A stretch of DNA of 64,000 nt from Sideroxydans sp. (GTDB taxonomy: Bacteria > Pseudomonadota > Gammaproteobacteria > Burkholderiales > Gallionellaceae), in NCBI GenBank assembly GCA_013791855.1, contig VMTA01000009.1:35486-99485 (forward strand), given 5' to 3'. A program made the translations under genes and the position numbers. Of the stretch, positions 29,259 to 40,957 are shown piece after piece. Positions within the stretch are counted from its first letter, which is position 1, and the number at the start of each line of letters is the position of its first letter. The notes below the pieces were generated by a model that saw only the letters and a program-made list of their open reading frames with translations, was not told the DNA's origin and made no database searches.

Positions 29259-30520
29259 GTGATGCATTGCAAGCCGTCAAAGGCATGAACGACATCCTGC
29301 CGGACGAGGCGGGGCTGTGGCTGTGGTTCGAGGACACCGTGCGCGAGTGGCTGGAAGCCTATGGCTATCGCAACATCCGCATGCCGCTGGTGGAGCCGAC
29401 CGCGTTGTTCAAGCGCGCCATCGGCGAAGTCACCGACATCGTCGAAAAGGAGATGTACAGCTTCGAGGACAGCCTGAACGGCGACCATCTGACCTTGCGC
29501 CCGGAAGGGACCGCTTCCTGCGTACGTGCCGTGCTGCAGCACAATTTGCTGTATAACGCGCCGCAGCGTCTGTGGTATTCGGGCCAGATGTTCCGCCACG
29601 AGCGTCCGCAAAAGGGTCGTTACCGCCAGTTCCACCAGATCGGGGTGGAGGCGATGGGGTTCGGCGGGCCGGACATCGATGCCGAGCAGATCATCATGTG
29701 CGCACGCCTGTGGAAGAAGTTGGGCATCCGCGATGTGACACTGCAATTGAATACGCTGGGTGACAGCGCATCCCGTCAGCGTCATCGCGACAAGCTGATC
29801 GCCTATTTCGAGGGGCATAAGGATGTGCTGGATGCCGATGCACAGCGTCGTCTGTACAGCAATCCGCTGCGTATCCTCGACACCAAGAATCCGGCCATGC
29901 AGGAGCTGGTAGGCAATGCGCCCAAGTTGATGGATGAGTTGGAAGATGAGGCGATCCAGCATTTCGAGGCGGTGCAGGCGATCCTGAAGCGACACGATGT
30001 CGCGTTCGAGATCAATCCGCGTCTGGTGCGCGGTTTGGACTATTACAACCGTACGGTGTTCGAGTGGGTCACCACACGTCTGGGCGCGCAGGGCACCATC
30101 TGCGCGGGCGGCCGTTTCGACGGATTGATCGAGCAGATCGGCGGTAAACCGGCACCGGCCATGGGTTTCGCGATGGGCGTGGAGCGTCTGCTGGCGTTGT
30201 TGCAGGAAGACGGCATGACACCGCCTGCCGCACCATTGGATGTGTATGTGGTGCATCAGGGCGAGCAGGCGCAGGTGGTCGCATGGCAAGCTGCCGAACA
30301 GTTGCGGGACAGCGGCGTGCGAGTGCTGCTGCATTGCGGCGGCGGAAGTTTCAAATCGCAGATGAAGAAAGCGGACGGTAGCGGCGCAGTATGTGCGGTG
30401 ATCGTCGGCGACGACGAGGCTGCCGCGAATGCGGTCACCGTCAAGCCGCTACGCGGTGGCGAGCAGCAGCGTGTCGCGATGACGGAATTGCAAAGCAAGA
30501 TTAAAGAATTGATCAAGTGA
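29255..30520 (+). CDS. hisS: Histidyl-tRNA synthetase
   Basis: The 421-residue class II synthetase charges tRNA-His. Motif 2 ([21 protein letters not shown]), the histidine loop [14 protein letters not shown] and motif 3 ([13 protein letters not shown]) are intact, and an anticodon-binding domain follows. It overlaps ispG by 4 bases in the conserved cluster. Confidence 0.98.
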   Translation: MSDALQAVKGMNDILPDEAGLWLWFEDTVREWLEAYGYRNIRMPLVEPTALFKRAIGEVTDIVEKEMYSFEDSLNGDHLTLRPEGTASCVRAVLQHNLLYNAPQRLWYSGQMFRHERPQKGRYRQFHQIGVEAMGFGGPDIDAEQIIMCARLWKKLGIRDVTLQLNTLGDSASRQRHRDKLIAYFEGHKDVLDADAQRRLYSNPLRILDTKNPAMQELVGNAPKLMDELEDEAIQHFEAVQAILKRHDVAFEINPRLVRGLDYYNRTVFEWVTTRLGAQGTICAGGRFDGLIEQIGGKPAPAMGFAMGVERLLALLQEDGMTPPAAPLDVYVVHQGEQAQVVAWQAAEQLRDSGVRVLLHCGGGSFKSQMKKADGSGAVCAVIVGDDEAAANAVTVKPLRGGEQQRVAMTELQSKIKELIK

Positions 30521-30530
30521 GGGAATGAAA

Positions 30531-31169
30531 ATGTCAGAGTTGGATCTACACGAACAGGAACAGGTCGACGCGCTCAAGTCTTGGTGGAAGGAGAACAGCA
30601 GCTGGGTGTATGGACTCGTCACGGTCTCCCTGCTGGCTTTCGCCGGCAGCCAGTTCTGGAAGCAGCATCAGGCCAGCCAGTCGACCGGTGCCGCCAGTCT
30701 GTATGCCGAGGTGATGAAGCAGACCGCGAGCGGCGATGACAAGCTTATCGGTGATGCAGCTGATGCACTGGCCGAGCGCTTCGCGGACAGCCCTTATGCG
30801 ACACGTGCGCAACTGCTGGCTGCGCAGATCAGCCAGCAGGCCGGCGATGCGACACGCGCCAAGGCCAGATTGTGGTGGGTGATCGAGCATGCGGATGAAG
30901 ATGGCCTGCAACATGTGGCCCGTCTCAAGCTGGCAGCCATGCTGCTGGACGAGAAACAATATGAGGATGCGCTCAAGCATCTGGGCACAGAACATCCGGC
31001 TGCCTTCGATAGTGTTTATGCCGATCTGAAGGGGGACGTGCTGAGCGCGATGGGCAAGACCGACGATGCGCGCATCGCTTACAAGCAAGCCTTGGAAAAA
31101 GCCGATGAGCAGGCTGTTCAACGCAATCTGATCCAGTTGAAGCTGGATGGACTGGGTAACGCAAAATGA
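30531..31169 (+). CDS. yfgM: YfgM-family ancillary SecYEG translocon protein
   Basis: The roughly 212-residue protein has a short cytoplasmic N-terminus (ELDLHEQEQVDALKSWWKENS), one span (about 25-43) and a periplasmic TPR-like domain. In Escherichia coli YfgM associates with SecYEG and PpiD and helps periplasmic chaperone handover. ATG at 30531 is six bases after AGGGA; an ATG at 30525 is too close to it. The bamB gene overlaps by 4 bases. Confidence 0.9.
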   Translation: MSELDLHEQEQVDALKSWWKENSSWVYGLVTVSLLAFAGSQFWKQHQASQSTGAASLYAEVMKQTASGDDKLIGDAADALAERFADSPYATRAQLLAAQISQQAGDATRAKARLWWVIEHADEDGLQHVARLKLAAMLLDEKQYEDALKHLGTEHPAAFDSVYADLKGDVLSAMGKTDDARIAYKQALEKADEQAVQRNLIQLKLDGLGNAK

Positions 31170-32293
31170 TGTTGCGTCACTTCAGTCTGCTGGCTTGCGC
31201 GCTGTTGCTGGCTGCATGCAGCAGTGACAAGGCGAGCATCGAGCCGGCCAAATTGATCGACTTCAAGCCGGCAGCGAAGATACAGGTACGCTGGCAGCAG
31301 TCGCTGGGCGACAGCGGTATCAACGTGCTGACACCGGGTGTCACGCGCGTGGCGGTGTTCGGAGCGAGCGAAAAGTATCTGTATCGCTTCGACCGCGACA
31401 GCGGCAAGCAGATGTGGCGTATCGAACCTGGCTTCACGGTCTCCGGCGGTGTGGGAGCGGGCGGAGGGCTGGTACTGGTCGGCGGCGATCAGGGCGAACT
31501 GGCCGCATACGATGAGACAGACGGCAAGTTGCGCTGGCAAGTGCAGGTGTCCAGTGAAGTGTTGAGCGCGCCGCAGATCGCCAGCGGCATCGTGGTGGTG
31601 CGCACCGGCAACGGCCGCATCGCGGGTCTGAATGCGGAAGATGGCAAGCGCTTGTGGTTGTATGAGCGCGTCACACCCGCCCTGAGTGTGCGCAGCAACG
31701 CCGGCGTGGTCATCCGCAACGGCATGGTCTACGCGGGATTCGCGGCGGGCCGACTGGCGGCGATCGGACTGAGCAAAGGGATCGTGATCTGGGAAGCGGC
31801 CGTATCACAACCGCGCGGCAACACGGAGTTGGAGCGCATCAGCGACATCACCAGTCTGCCTGCCGCTGATGACAGGCAAGTGTGTGCCATCGCCTTTCAG
31901 GGCAGGTTGGCATGTTTCGATGCGATCCAGGGCAACACCATGTGGTCGCGCGAGATGTCCAGCGACAAGGGTTTGGCCCTGTTCGGCGGCTATCTATATG
32001 TGACCGATGCAGATGGCAGCGTGTTCGCGCTGGACAGAAGTACTGGTGCCACCTTGTGGAAGAACGACCAGCATGCCTATCGTCAAATGACAGCACCTTA
32101 TCCCGTCGAAGATCATTTGCTGATCGGTGACTTCGAAGGTTATGTACATTTGCTCGACACCCGCGATGGCAACCTGCTGGCACGTCGCAAGACGGATGGC
32201 AGCGCAATTATTGCCGCCCCCGTTCTGATGGGTGACGGCGCAATGGTTCAAACCAGTGACGGTGAGTTGCTGGCGATCTCGGTACAAAAGTAA
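31166..32293 (+). CDS. bamB: Outer-membrane assembly lipoprotein BamB
   Basis: The 375-residue lipoprotein belongs to the BAM complex that inserts beta-barrel proteins. The lipobox LLAAC is at about residues 14-18, followed by an eight-bladed PQQ-type propeller with repeated motifs such as [15 protein letters not shown] and [14 protein letters not shown]. The stop TAA shares its last base with the ATG of der. Confidence 0.95.
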   Translation: MMLRHFSLLACALLLAACSSDKASIEPAKLIDFKPAAKIQVRWQQSLGDSGINVLTPGVTRVAVFGASEKYLYRFDRDSGKQMWRIEPGFTVSGGVGAGGGLVLVGGDQGELAAYDETDGKLRWQVQVSSEVLSAPQIASGIVVVRTGNGRIAGLNAEDGKRLWLYERVTPALSVRSNAGVVIRNGMVYAGFAAGRLAAIGLSKGIVIWEAAVSQPRGNTELERISDITSLPAADDRQVCAIAFQGRLACFDAIQGNTMWSREMSSDKGLALFGGYLYVTDADGSVFALDRSTGATLWKNDQHAYRQMTAPYPVEDHLLIGDFEGYVHLLDTRDGNLLARRKTDGSAIIAAPVLMGDGAMVQTSDGELLAISVQK

Positions 32294-33693
32294 TGCTACC
32301 CACACTGGTTCTGGTTGGACGCCCCAACGTCGGCAAATCAACACTATTCAACCGCCTCACGCGCAGCCGTGATGCGCTGGTTGCCGACAAACCCGGCCTG
32401 ACGCGTGATCGTCATTACGGTCGCGGGCGGGTCGGGGAGCGGCCATTCCTGGTGGTCGATACCGGCGGCCTTGAACCGGTGGCCAAGGAAGGCATCTTGT
32501 ATGAGATGGCCAAGCAGACGCGTCAGGCAGTGGACGAGGCCGATCTGGTGCTGTTTCTGGTGGATGGCCGCGATGGATTGACGCCGCAGGACAGGATCAT
32601 CGCCACCCAGTTGCGCAAGACCGGACGACCGCTGATGCTGCTGGTGAACAAGGCCGAAGGTATGCAACGCGCCCGTGTCACGGCCGACTTCCACGAACTC
32701 GGGCTGGGCGAACCTATCCCCATCTCGTCAGCGCATGGCGAGAACGTGGCGGAGATGATCGAGATCGCGCTGGACGAGTTGCCTGCAGCCGAACCGGAAA
32801 CGGAAGAGAAGTCACATCATCCGAAGCTTGCCATCGTCGGCAGACCCAACGTCGGCAAATCCACGCTGGTCAACGCCATCCTCGGCGAAGAACGCGTCAT
32901 CGCCTTCGACCAGCCGGGCACCACGCGCGACTCCATCTATATTGATTTCGAGCGCGGCGGCAAGCAGTACACCATCATCGACACCGCCGGTGTGCGCCGT
33001 CGCGGCAAGATCGACGAGGCCATCGAGAAGTTCTCGGTGGTGAAGACCCTGCAGGCCATCGAGGATGCCAATGTGGTGGTGCTGGTGGTGGACGCCAGCG
33101 ACCAGATCACCGAACAGGATGCGCACCTTGCGGACTTCGTGCTGCAGGCCGGACGCGCGCTGGTGCTGGCAGTGAACAAGTGGGACGGACTGGATGAATA
33201 CGCACGCGACAGTGCCAAGCGCGACATCGACCGCAAGCTGCACTTTCTGGATTTCGCCAAGCAGCACTTCATCTCCGCGCTGAAGGGCACTGGCGTGGAT
33301 AATCTGCTGAAGTCGGTCAACCAGGCCTATACCGCCGCGATGACCAAGATGCCAACGCCGCAACTCACGCGCGTGCTGGAAGCGGCTGTGGAAAAACAGG
33401 CCCCGCCGCGCAACGGGCCGTTCCGTCCCAAGATGCGTTACGCGCACCAGGGCGGCAGCAACCCGCCGTTGATCGTCGTGCACGGCAGTGCACTGGAGAA
33501 AGTGCCGGCCAGTTACATACGCTATCTGGAGCGGGTGTTCTGCGATGCGTTCAAGCTGCAGGGCACGCCATTACGCATCGAATTCAAATCCGGCAAGAAT
33601 CCGTTTGCCGACAAGGCACCGCGTCCATTGACAGAGAGCGAAGAACGCGCCGCCCATCGAGCACGTATCCGGGGGCGCAAGAAGTACGGTTAA
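32293..33693 (+). CDS. der: GTPase Der (EngA)
   Basis: The 466-residue protein needed for 50S ribosome assembly has two tandem G domains with P-loops GRPNVGKST near residues 9-17 and 182-190, DTGG/DTAG switch motifs and NKAE/NKWD specificity motifs. A KH-like domain occupies about 360-440, and a basic tail ends the protein. It is the last gene in this direction before the inverted DUF481 gene. Confidence 0.97.
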   Translation: MLPTLVLVGRPNVGKSTLFNRLTRSRDALVADKPGLTRDRHYGRGRVGERPFLVVDTGGLEPVAKEGILYEMAKQTRQAVDEADLVLFLVDGRDGLTPQDRIIATQLRKTGRPLMLLVNKAEGMQRARVTADFHELGLGEPIPISSAHGENVAEMIEIALDELPAAEPETEEKSHHPKLAIVGRPNVGKSTLVNAILGEERVIAFDQPGTTRDSIYIDFERGGKQYTIIDTAGVRRRGKIDEAIEKFSVVKTLQAIEDANVVVLVVDASDQITEQDAHLADFVLQAGRALVLAVNKWDGLDEYARDSAKRDIDRKLHFLDFAKQHFISALKGTGVDNLLKSVNQAYTAAMTKMPTPQLTRVLEAAVEKQAPPRNGPFRPKMRYAHQGGSNPPLIVVHGSALEKVPASYIRYLERVFCDAFKLQGTPLRIEFKSGKNPFADKAPRPLTESEERAAHRARIRGRKKYG

Positions 33694-33698
33694 AGAGG

Positions 33699-34418
33699 TT
33701 ATAACTTGACGTTAAGCCCTGTCAGCAACACGGTATCGCTGTGTTTGACACCCGTGCCGATATCGCTGTTGTATTTGTTCTGCAGGCTGATAGACAGGCC
33801 CATCGTGCTGTTCAGATTGATCACCAGGCTGCTATCGAACACGGTGCGAAACTCCCCGCCAGTTTGCGTGCTTGGGTAGTAGCTCAGCTTCTGCTTGAAG
33901 CGGGTGTTCGGCGTCAATGTGTGCGTGGATTCTTCCGCCATGATCACCTCGACGATGCTGACCGTGTTGCCGGTCATCATGTCCGATCGGTTGCGGGACA
34001 GACCGCCGAACACATCGAATGTGACGCTGTCTTTTTTCAGTAAGTGATAACCGAAACCGGCACCCAAGCCGCTACGCAGCTCCAGGTTCGCCATCCTGTC
34101 TTGTTCGAACTCCAGTTGTCCGAAACCGAATAGCAGCGGACTCAGGTTGTGGTCATATCTGCTGCCAAGGCGCGTCTTGTCGGCACTGACTACCCCCTGA
34201 CTTTTGCCATATAGCGCCGAGGCATAGGCGGATAGCTTGTTGGCGTCAGTCGTCCGCGCCTCATCGATCGAGATCGAGTACGTTGTGCCACTGGTATTGC
34301 CGGCAGAGCGGGAGAAGGACAGGGCGGCGTTGCCTTGCCATGAAGCATCGCTGTTTTGGGCGTAGGCTGGGGTAAAAAGGCTGGCATAAAGGAAAAAAGC
34401 GATGGCGAGGCGTGGCAT
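33699..34418 (-). CDS. DUF481 (YdiY-like) outer-membrane protein
   Basis: The 239-residue protein has a signal peptide ([21 protein letters not shown]) and then alternating-hydrophobicity strands typical of DUF481 barrels: [40 protein letters not shown] and a final strand ending in L (LLTGLNVKL). Its function is unknown; the E. coli relative YdiY is acid-induced. It is inserted head-to-tail opposite to its neighbours between der and hfq, with only 5 bases to the der stop, and is likely to have its own promoter in the shared 165-base region before hfq. Confidence 0.88.
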   Translation of the reverse strand: MPRLAIAFFLYASLFTPAYAQNSDASWQGNAALSFSRSAGNTSGTTYSISIDEARTTDANKLSAYASALYGKSQGVVSADKTRLGSRYDHNLSPLLFGFGQLEFEQDRMANLELRSGLGAGFGYHLLKKDSVTFDVFGGLSRNRSDMMTGNTVSIVEVIMAEESTHTLTPNTRFKQKLSYYPSTQTGGEFRTVFDSSLVINLNSTMGLSISLQNKYNSDIGTGVKHSDTVLLTGLNVKL

Positions 34419-34528
34419 GTCGGTTCCTGTGGGTGGTTAGCAAGATGTGGAGCTATGCATTTTAACAATCCGGGGATCCATCACGTAAGGGGGAATGCGG
34501 GCAGGAGCGCTGCATTTTCCTTTCGCAA

Positions 34529-34555
34529 GCCGCCGTTTTCCAGTACAGTGGCGGC
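34529..34555 (+). other. Hairpin upstream of hfq
   Basis: GCCGCC (34529-34534) pairs with GGCGGC (34550-34555) over a 15-base loop, followed by GTTTAAACC. It lies 28 bases before the hfq start. It may be a structured leader or simply overlap the promoter (a weak TACAGT -10 at 34544-34549). Confidence 0.3.
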
Positions 34556-34583
34556 GTTTAAACCACACTACGAGCCGACTATC

Positions 34584-34814
34584 ATGAGTACTAAAGGGCA
34601 ACAATTACAAGACCCGTTCCTGAACGCATTGCGCAAGGAACATGTGCAGGTCGCGATCTATCTGGTCAACGGGATCAAGCTGCAAGGCCAGATCGATTCG
34701 TTCGATCAATATGTGGTGCTGTTGAAGAACACCGTCACCCAGATGGTCTACAAGCACGCCATCTCTACCATCGTCCCGGCCCGCGCCATCTCCATCCCTT
34801 ACGACGAGCAGTGA
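34584..34814 (+). CDS. hfq: RNA chaperone Hfq
   Basis: The 76-residue hexameric Sm-like protein pairs small RNAs with mRNAs. Sm1 ([27 protein letters not shown]) and the Sm2 signature [12 protein letters not shown] are complete, as is the Q8-type distal/proximal face opening [11 protein letters not shown]. It lacks the long C-terminal tail of enterobacterial Hfq, as usual in betaproteobacteria. ATG at 34584 is the only sensible start. Confidence 0.98.
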   Translation: MSTKGQQLQDPFLNALRKEHVQVAIYLVNGIKLQGQIDSFDQYVVLLKNTVTQMVYKHAISTIVPARAISIPYDEQ

Positions 34815-35956
34815 TGTCCGAATCAACGACTGCCCCCAATACGGCGGTATTGGTCAGTCTTGATTTTGGCGCGCCGGACTACGCCGAGAGTCTGGAAGAG
34901 CTCCGTTTGCTCGCGGAAAGTGCCGGGGTGGAAGTCCTCGCGCTGATCGAGGGCAAGCGGCAGCGTCCCGATCCCGCCACCTTTGCCGGCAGCGGCAAGG
35001 TGGATGAGATCGCCGCCCGGGTCGAGGAACTGGAAGCCCCGCTGGTCATCTTCAATCATGACTTGTCTCCCGCGCAGATGCGCAACCTGTCTGCCAAGCT
35101 GCAGGCGCGGGTGATCGACCGCACCATGCTGATCCTGGACATCTTCGCCCTGCGTGCACAGAGCCATGAGGGCAAGGTGCAGGTGGAACTGGCGCAGCTC
35201 AAATACCTGTCCACCCGTTTGGCCGGTATGAACACGGACATGGGGCAGCAGAAGTTCGCCGTCGGCGCGCGCGGACCCGGCGAGACGCAACTTGAGTTGG
35301 ATCGGCGCAAGCTGGACAAGCGCGTGTATCTGCTCAACGATCGCCTGAAGAAACTCAAGCGCCAACGTGAATTGCAGCGTCGTGCGCGCAATCGCTCGGA
35401 CGTGCTGTCAGTGTCCATCGTGGGCTATACCAATGCCGGTAAATCCACGCTGTTCAACCGCTTGACCAACGCCGGTACATACGTCGCGAACCAGTTGTTC
35501 GCGACGCTGGATACCACGGCGCGCAAGCTTTACCTGCCCGGTGATAGCCCTTGCCAGGTGGTGTTGTCTGACACGGTGGGTTTCATCCGGCATCTGCCGC
35601 ACGGGCTGGTGGCGGCCTTCCGCAGTACGCTGGAAGAGACGGCCCAAGCCGATCTGCTGCTGCATGTGGTCGATGTGAACAGCCCCGAGCGCAACGATCA
35701 GGTGGCCGAAGTGAACAAGGTATTGAAGGAAGTCGGGGCACAGGATATTCCCCAGATCGTGATCTATAACAAGATCGATCTGCAGGGCTTGGCGCCGGAC
35801 GTCAAGCGCGACGAGTATGGTAATATCGTCGCCATTCATTTGAGTGCAAAATCCGGTGCCGGCGTAGAGGCTTTGCGCGATGCACTGACAGCAGTACGGG
35901 ATACACCGATTCAGCAAAAACAGGCCGAAGAATGGCATCCGTTGAACAATCATTGA
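34814..35956 (+). CDS. hflX: Ribosome-associated GTPase HflX
   Basis: The protein of about 380 residues splits stalled ribosomes. It has the N-terminal HflX domain (to about 185, including GARGPGETQLELDRR), a G domain with P-loop GYTNAGKST, DTVGF and NKID, and a short C-terminal tail. The start lies on the hfq stop (TGATG), as in the widespread hfq-hflX-hflK-hflC operon. Confidence 0.96.
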   Translation: MSESTTAPNTAVLVSLDFGAPDYAESLEELRLLAESAGVEVLALIEGKRQRPDPATFAGSGKVDEIAARVEELEAPLVIFNHDLSPAQMRNLSAKLQARVIDRTMLILDIFALRAQSHEGKVQVELAQLKYLSTRLAGMNTDMGQQKFAVGARGPGETQLELDRRKLDKRVYLLNDRLKKLKRQRELQRRARNRSDVLSVSIVGYTNAGKSTLFNRLTNAGTYVANQLFATLDTTARKLYLPGDSPCQVVLSDTVGFIRHLPHGLVAAFRSTLEETAQADLLLHVVDVNSPERNDQVAEVNKVLKEVGAQDIPQIVIYNKIDLQGLAPDVKRDEYGNIVAIHLSAKSGAGVEALRDALTAVRDTPIQQKQAEEWHPLNNH

Positions 35957-35975
35957 TCGGAAAGTGTGAGGAATC

Positions 35976-37148
35976 ATGGGATTGAATGACCCGCAGTGGG
36001 GCAAGAACAATAGTGGCGGTCCGCCCGACCTGGAAGAGGTCGTGCGCAACCTGAATCGCAAGATCGAATCCATCTTCGGTGGTCGCGGTGGCTCAACACC
36101 CAAATCGGGCGGCAGCGGCGGCGTCGGTGGCGGTATGAGCATCGGTTTGATCGTGCTGATCGTGGCATTGATCTGGCTCGCCAGCGGTTTCTACATCGTC
36201 GACGAAGGTCAGCGCGGCGTGGTGCTGCGTTTCGGTAAGCAGGTCGAGACGACCGAGGCCGGTCCGCGCTGGCATCTGCCGTATCCGGTCGAGACTGTCG
36301 AGATCGTCAATCTGAGCCAGGTGCGTACCATCGAAGTGGGCTATCGCGACAACGTCAAGAACAAAGTGCTGCGCGAGTCACTGATGCTGACTGACGATGA
36401 GAACATCATCGACATCCAGTTCGCGGTGCAATACTTTCTGAAGGATCCCGGCGCCTATCTGTTCAACAACCGCAATCCGGATGAGAACGTGCGCCAATCG
36501 GCGGAAACGGCGATCCGCGAAGTGGTCGGTCGCAGCAAGATGGACTTCGTGCTGTACGAAGGGCGTGAAGAAGTAGCGGGTGAGACCACGCGCCTGATGC
36601 AGGACATCCTGGATCGCTACAATTCCGGCATCGTCATCAGCAAGCTGACGATGCAGAACGCGCAGCCGCCAGAGCAGGTGCAGGCCGCGTTCGACGATGC
36701 AGTGAAGGCCGGTCAGGACAGAGAGCGCCAGAAGAACGAAGGTCAGGCTTATGCTAACGACGTGGTGCCCAAGGCCAAGGGTGCGGCGGCGCGACTGATG
36801 GAAGAGGCGTCCGGTTACAAACAGAGTGTGATCGCCAATGCAGAAGGTGATGCCAGCCGCTTCAAGCAGATCCTGGCTGAATACGAGAAGGCACCCAAGG
36901 TCACGCGCGAGCGTATGTACATCGACATGATGCAGCAGATCATGACCAGCAGCAGCAAGGTGATGATCGACCAGAAGAACGGCAATGGCAGTCTGTTATA
37001 TCTGCCGCTGGACAAATTGATGCAGCAAACAGGCGCGATAGCGGCTCCACAAGCCGCATCCAAATCTGCTGAGCAGGCGCCTGACTCGGAGTACATGCCG
37101 CAACGCGCGCGTGAACTGCTGATTGGCCGCGAACGGGAGGCACGCTAA
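35976..37148 (+). CDS. hflK: HflK, FtsH protease modulator
   Basis: The 390-residue protein has a Gly-rich N-terminal cytoplasmic part, one span (about 50-70) and a periplasmic SPFH/band 7 domain (YIVDEGQRGVVLRFGKQVETTEAGPRWHLPYPVE). With HflC it forms a cage around FtsH. GTGAGGA precedes the start. hflC begins directly after the stop. Confidence 0.96.
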   Translation: MGLNDPQWGKNNSGGPPDLEEVVRNLNRKIESIFGGRGGSTPKSGGSGGVGGGMSIGLIVLIVALIWLASGFYIVDEGQRGVVLRFGKQVETTEAGPRWHLPYPVETVEIVNLSQVRTIEVGYRDNVKNKVLRESLMLTDDENIIDIQFAVQYFLKDPGAYLFNNRNPDENVRQSAETAIREVVGRSKMDFVLYEGREEVAGETTRLMQDILDRYNSGIVISKLTMQNAQPPEQVQAAFDDAVKAGQDRERQKNEGQAYANDVVPKAKGAAARLMEEASGYKQSVIANAEGDASRFKQILAEYEKAPKVTRERMYIDMMQQIMTSSSKVMIDQKNGNGSLLYLPLDKLMQQTGAIAAPQAASKSAEQAPDSEYMPQRARELLIGREREAR

Positions 37149-38027
37149 ATGAGTATGAAGATCAGAAATCTGTTGGTGGGGACGATCATTGCCCTGATCC
37201 TGCTGAGTATGAGCACCTTCGTGGTGGATCAGCGTCAGGCTGCTATCGTGTTCCAGTTGGGTGAAGTGATGCGTCTGGAGACGACACCCGGACTCAAATT
37301 CAAGGTGCCGCTGCTGCAGAATGTGCGCTTCTTCGATTCGCGCATCCTGACGCTGGATTCGGCGGAGCCGGAGCGTTTCATCACGGCCGAGAAGAAGAAC
37401 GTGCTGGTCGATTCCTACGTCAAATGGCGCATCTTCGACGTCAAGCAGTATTACATCAGCGTGGGCGGCGACGAGGCGCGTGCGCAGACCCGCTTGATGC
37501 AGACGGTCAATTCCGCCCTGCGCGAAGAGTTCGGCAAACTGACCATCCATGACGTGGTGTCAGGCAAGCGCGACGCACTGATGCGTGTGGTGCAGGAGAA
37601 GACCGACGGAGACGCGCGCAAGATCGGCGTGGAAGTGCTGGATGTGCGCCTGAAACGCGTCGATTTCCCGGTTGAGATCAGCGGTTCCGTCTATAGCCGC
37701 ATGGAAGCGGAACGCAAACGCGTCGCCAACGAATTGCGCGCGACCGGTAACGCCGAGAGCGAAAAGATCCGTGCCGATGCCGACAAGCAGCGTCAGGTGT
37801 TGCTGGCCAATGCTTATCGTGACGCACAGAAGATCAAGGGTGAGGGCGATGCGAAAGCGACCGCCTTGTATGCCGCCGCCTTTGGCCGCAATACGGAATT
37901 CTTTTCCTTCTATCGCAGCCTGGAAGCCTACAAGCAGACTTTCAGGGACAAGAACGATGTGATGGTGATCGATCCGAGTTCCGCTTTCTTCAAATATCTG
38001 AAGAATTCCGGCAAAAGTACACAGTAG
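37149..38027 (+). CDS. hflC: HflC, FtsH protease modulator
   Basis: The 292-residue SPFH protein has an N-terminal anchor (about 7-26) and the domain FVVDQRQAAIVFQLGEVMRLETTPGLKFKVP, followed by a helix with many Ala/Arg/Lys residues. It pairs with HflK. The gene is immediately downstream of hflK and 6 bases before the small DUF2065 gene. Confidence 0.96.
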   Translation: MSMKIRNLLVGTIIALILLSMSTFVVDQRQAAIVFQLGEVMRLETTPGLKFKVPLLQNVRFFDSRILTLDSAEPERFITAEKKNVLVDSYVKWRIFDVKQYYISVGGDEARAQTRLMQTVNSALREEFGKLTIHDVVSGKRDALMRVVQEKTDGDARKIGVEVLDVRLKRVDFPVEISGSVYSRMEAERKRVANELRATGNAESEKIRADADKQRQVLLANAYRDAQKIKGEGDAKATALYAAAFGRNTEFFSFYRSLEAYKQTFRDKNDVMVIDPSSAFFKYLKNSGKSTQ

Positions 38028-38033
38028 TAGGCG

Positions 38034-38219
38034 ATGCTTGATTTTTGGCTGGCGGCGCTGGGCCTGATGTTGGTGCTGGAAGGCTTGATGCCTTTCATGT
38101 TCCCCAAGCCCTGGCGCCAGACGCTGCGCAACCTGTCGCAGTTGCATGATGGACAGGTGAGGTTCCTCGGTTTGACGCTCATGTTGAGCGGTTTACTGCT
38201 GATTTACTGGATAAACTGA
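38034..38219 (+). CDS. DUF2065 small membrane protein
   Basis: The 61-residue protein has two hydrophobic segments (about 4-21 and 44-60) around FPKPWRQTLRNLSQL and the typical DUF2065 end MLSGLLLIYWI. Such proteins are regularly encoded after hflC; the function is unknown. hisZ starts 2 bases later. Confidence 0.9.
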   Translation: MLDFWLAALGLMLVLEGLMPFMFPKPWRQTLRNLSQLHDGQVRFLGLTLMLSGLLLIYWIN

Positions 38220-38221
38220 AA

Positions 38222-40713
<2,492 letters not shown>

Positions 40714-40739
40714 GCGGGTGCAGGCTATGGAAAGAATGG

Positions 40740-40769
40740 ACACGCATCGCGGGAGCGGTGCGTGTTTTT
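40740..40769 (+). terminator. Terminator of the hflX-purA transcript
   Basis: CACGCATCGC, loop GGGA and GCGGTGCGTG form a 10-base stem with one wobble pair, followed by TTTTT. It lies 27 bases after purA. Confidence 0.88.
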
Positions 40770-40794
40770 GTTTGAATAGTGTTCCGCAAAAAGA

Positions 40795-40820
40795 AAATGG
40801 CCCGCAAAAGCGAGCCATTT
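40795..40820 (-). terminator. Terminator of tRNA-Leu
   Basis: On the minus strand AAATGGCTCGC, loop TTTT and GCGGGCCATTT form an 11-base stem with one wobble, followed by TCTTTTT. It begins 5 bases after the tRNA CCA. Confidence 0.82.
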
Positions 40821-40825
40821 ATGAT

Positions 40826-40910
40826 TGGTGCCCAGAAGAGGACTCGAACCTCCACACCTTGCGGCACACGGACCTGAACCGTGCGCGTCTACCAATTCCG
40901 CCATCTGGGC
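40826..40910 (-). tRNA. tRNA-Leu (anticodon CAG)
   Basis: The 85-base class II tRNA has acceptor arms GCCCAGA/TCTGGGC, anticodon stem CACGG/CCGTG with loop TTCAGGT (anticodon CAG), a long variable arm (TGCCGCAAGGTGT), T-loop TTCGAGT and an encoded CCA. It reads the leucine codon CUG, the dominant leucine codon in this window. Confidence 0.96.
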
Positions 40911-40928
40911 AATGCAACAACGGCGCGC

Positions 40929-40957
40929 ACTTTAATTGCTATAGGACTATCTGTCAA
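40929..40957 (-). promoter_or_regulatory. Promoter of tRNA-Leu, overlapping the rnr start
   Basis: On the minus strand a perfect TTGACA (40957-40952) and TAAAGT (40934-40929) are 17 bases apart. The first base of the -35 box is the complement of the first base of the rnr start codon, so RNA polymerase at this promoter covers the rnr translation start. Confidence 0.78.

Noticed and set aside
27957..29267. 436-codon minus-strand frame over ispG
   Set aside because: Antisense shadow; low-complexity His/Gln-rich product and no ribosome binding site.
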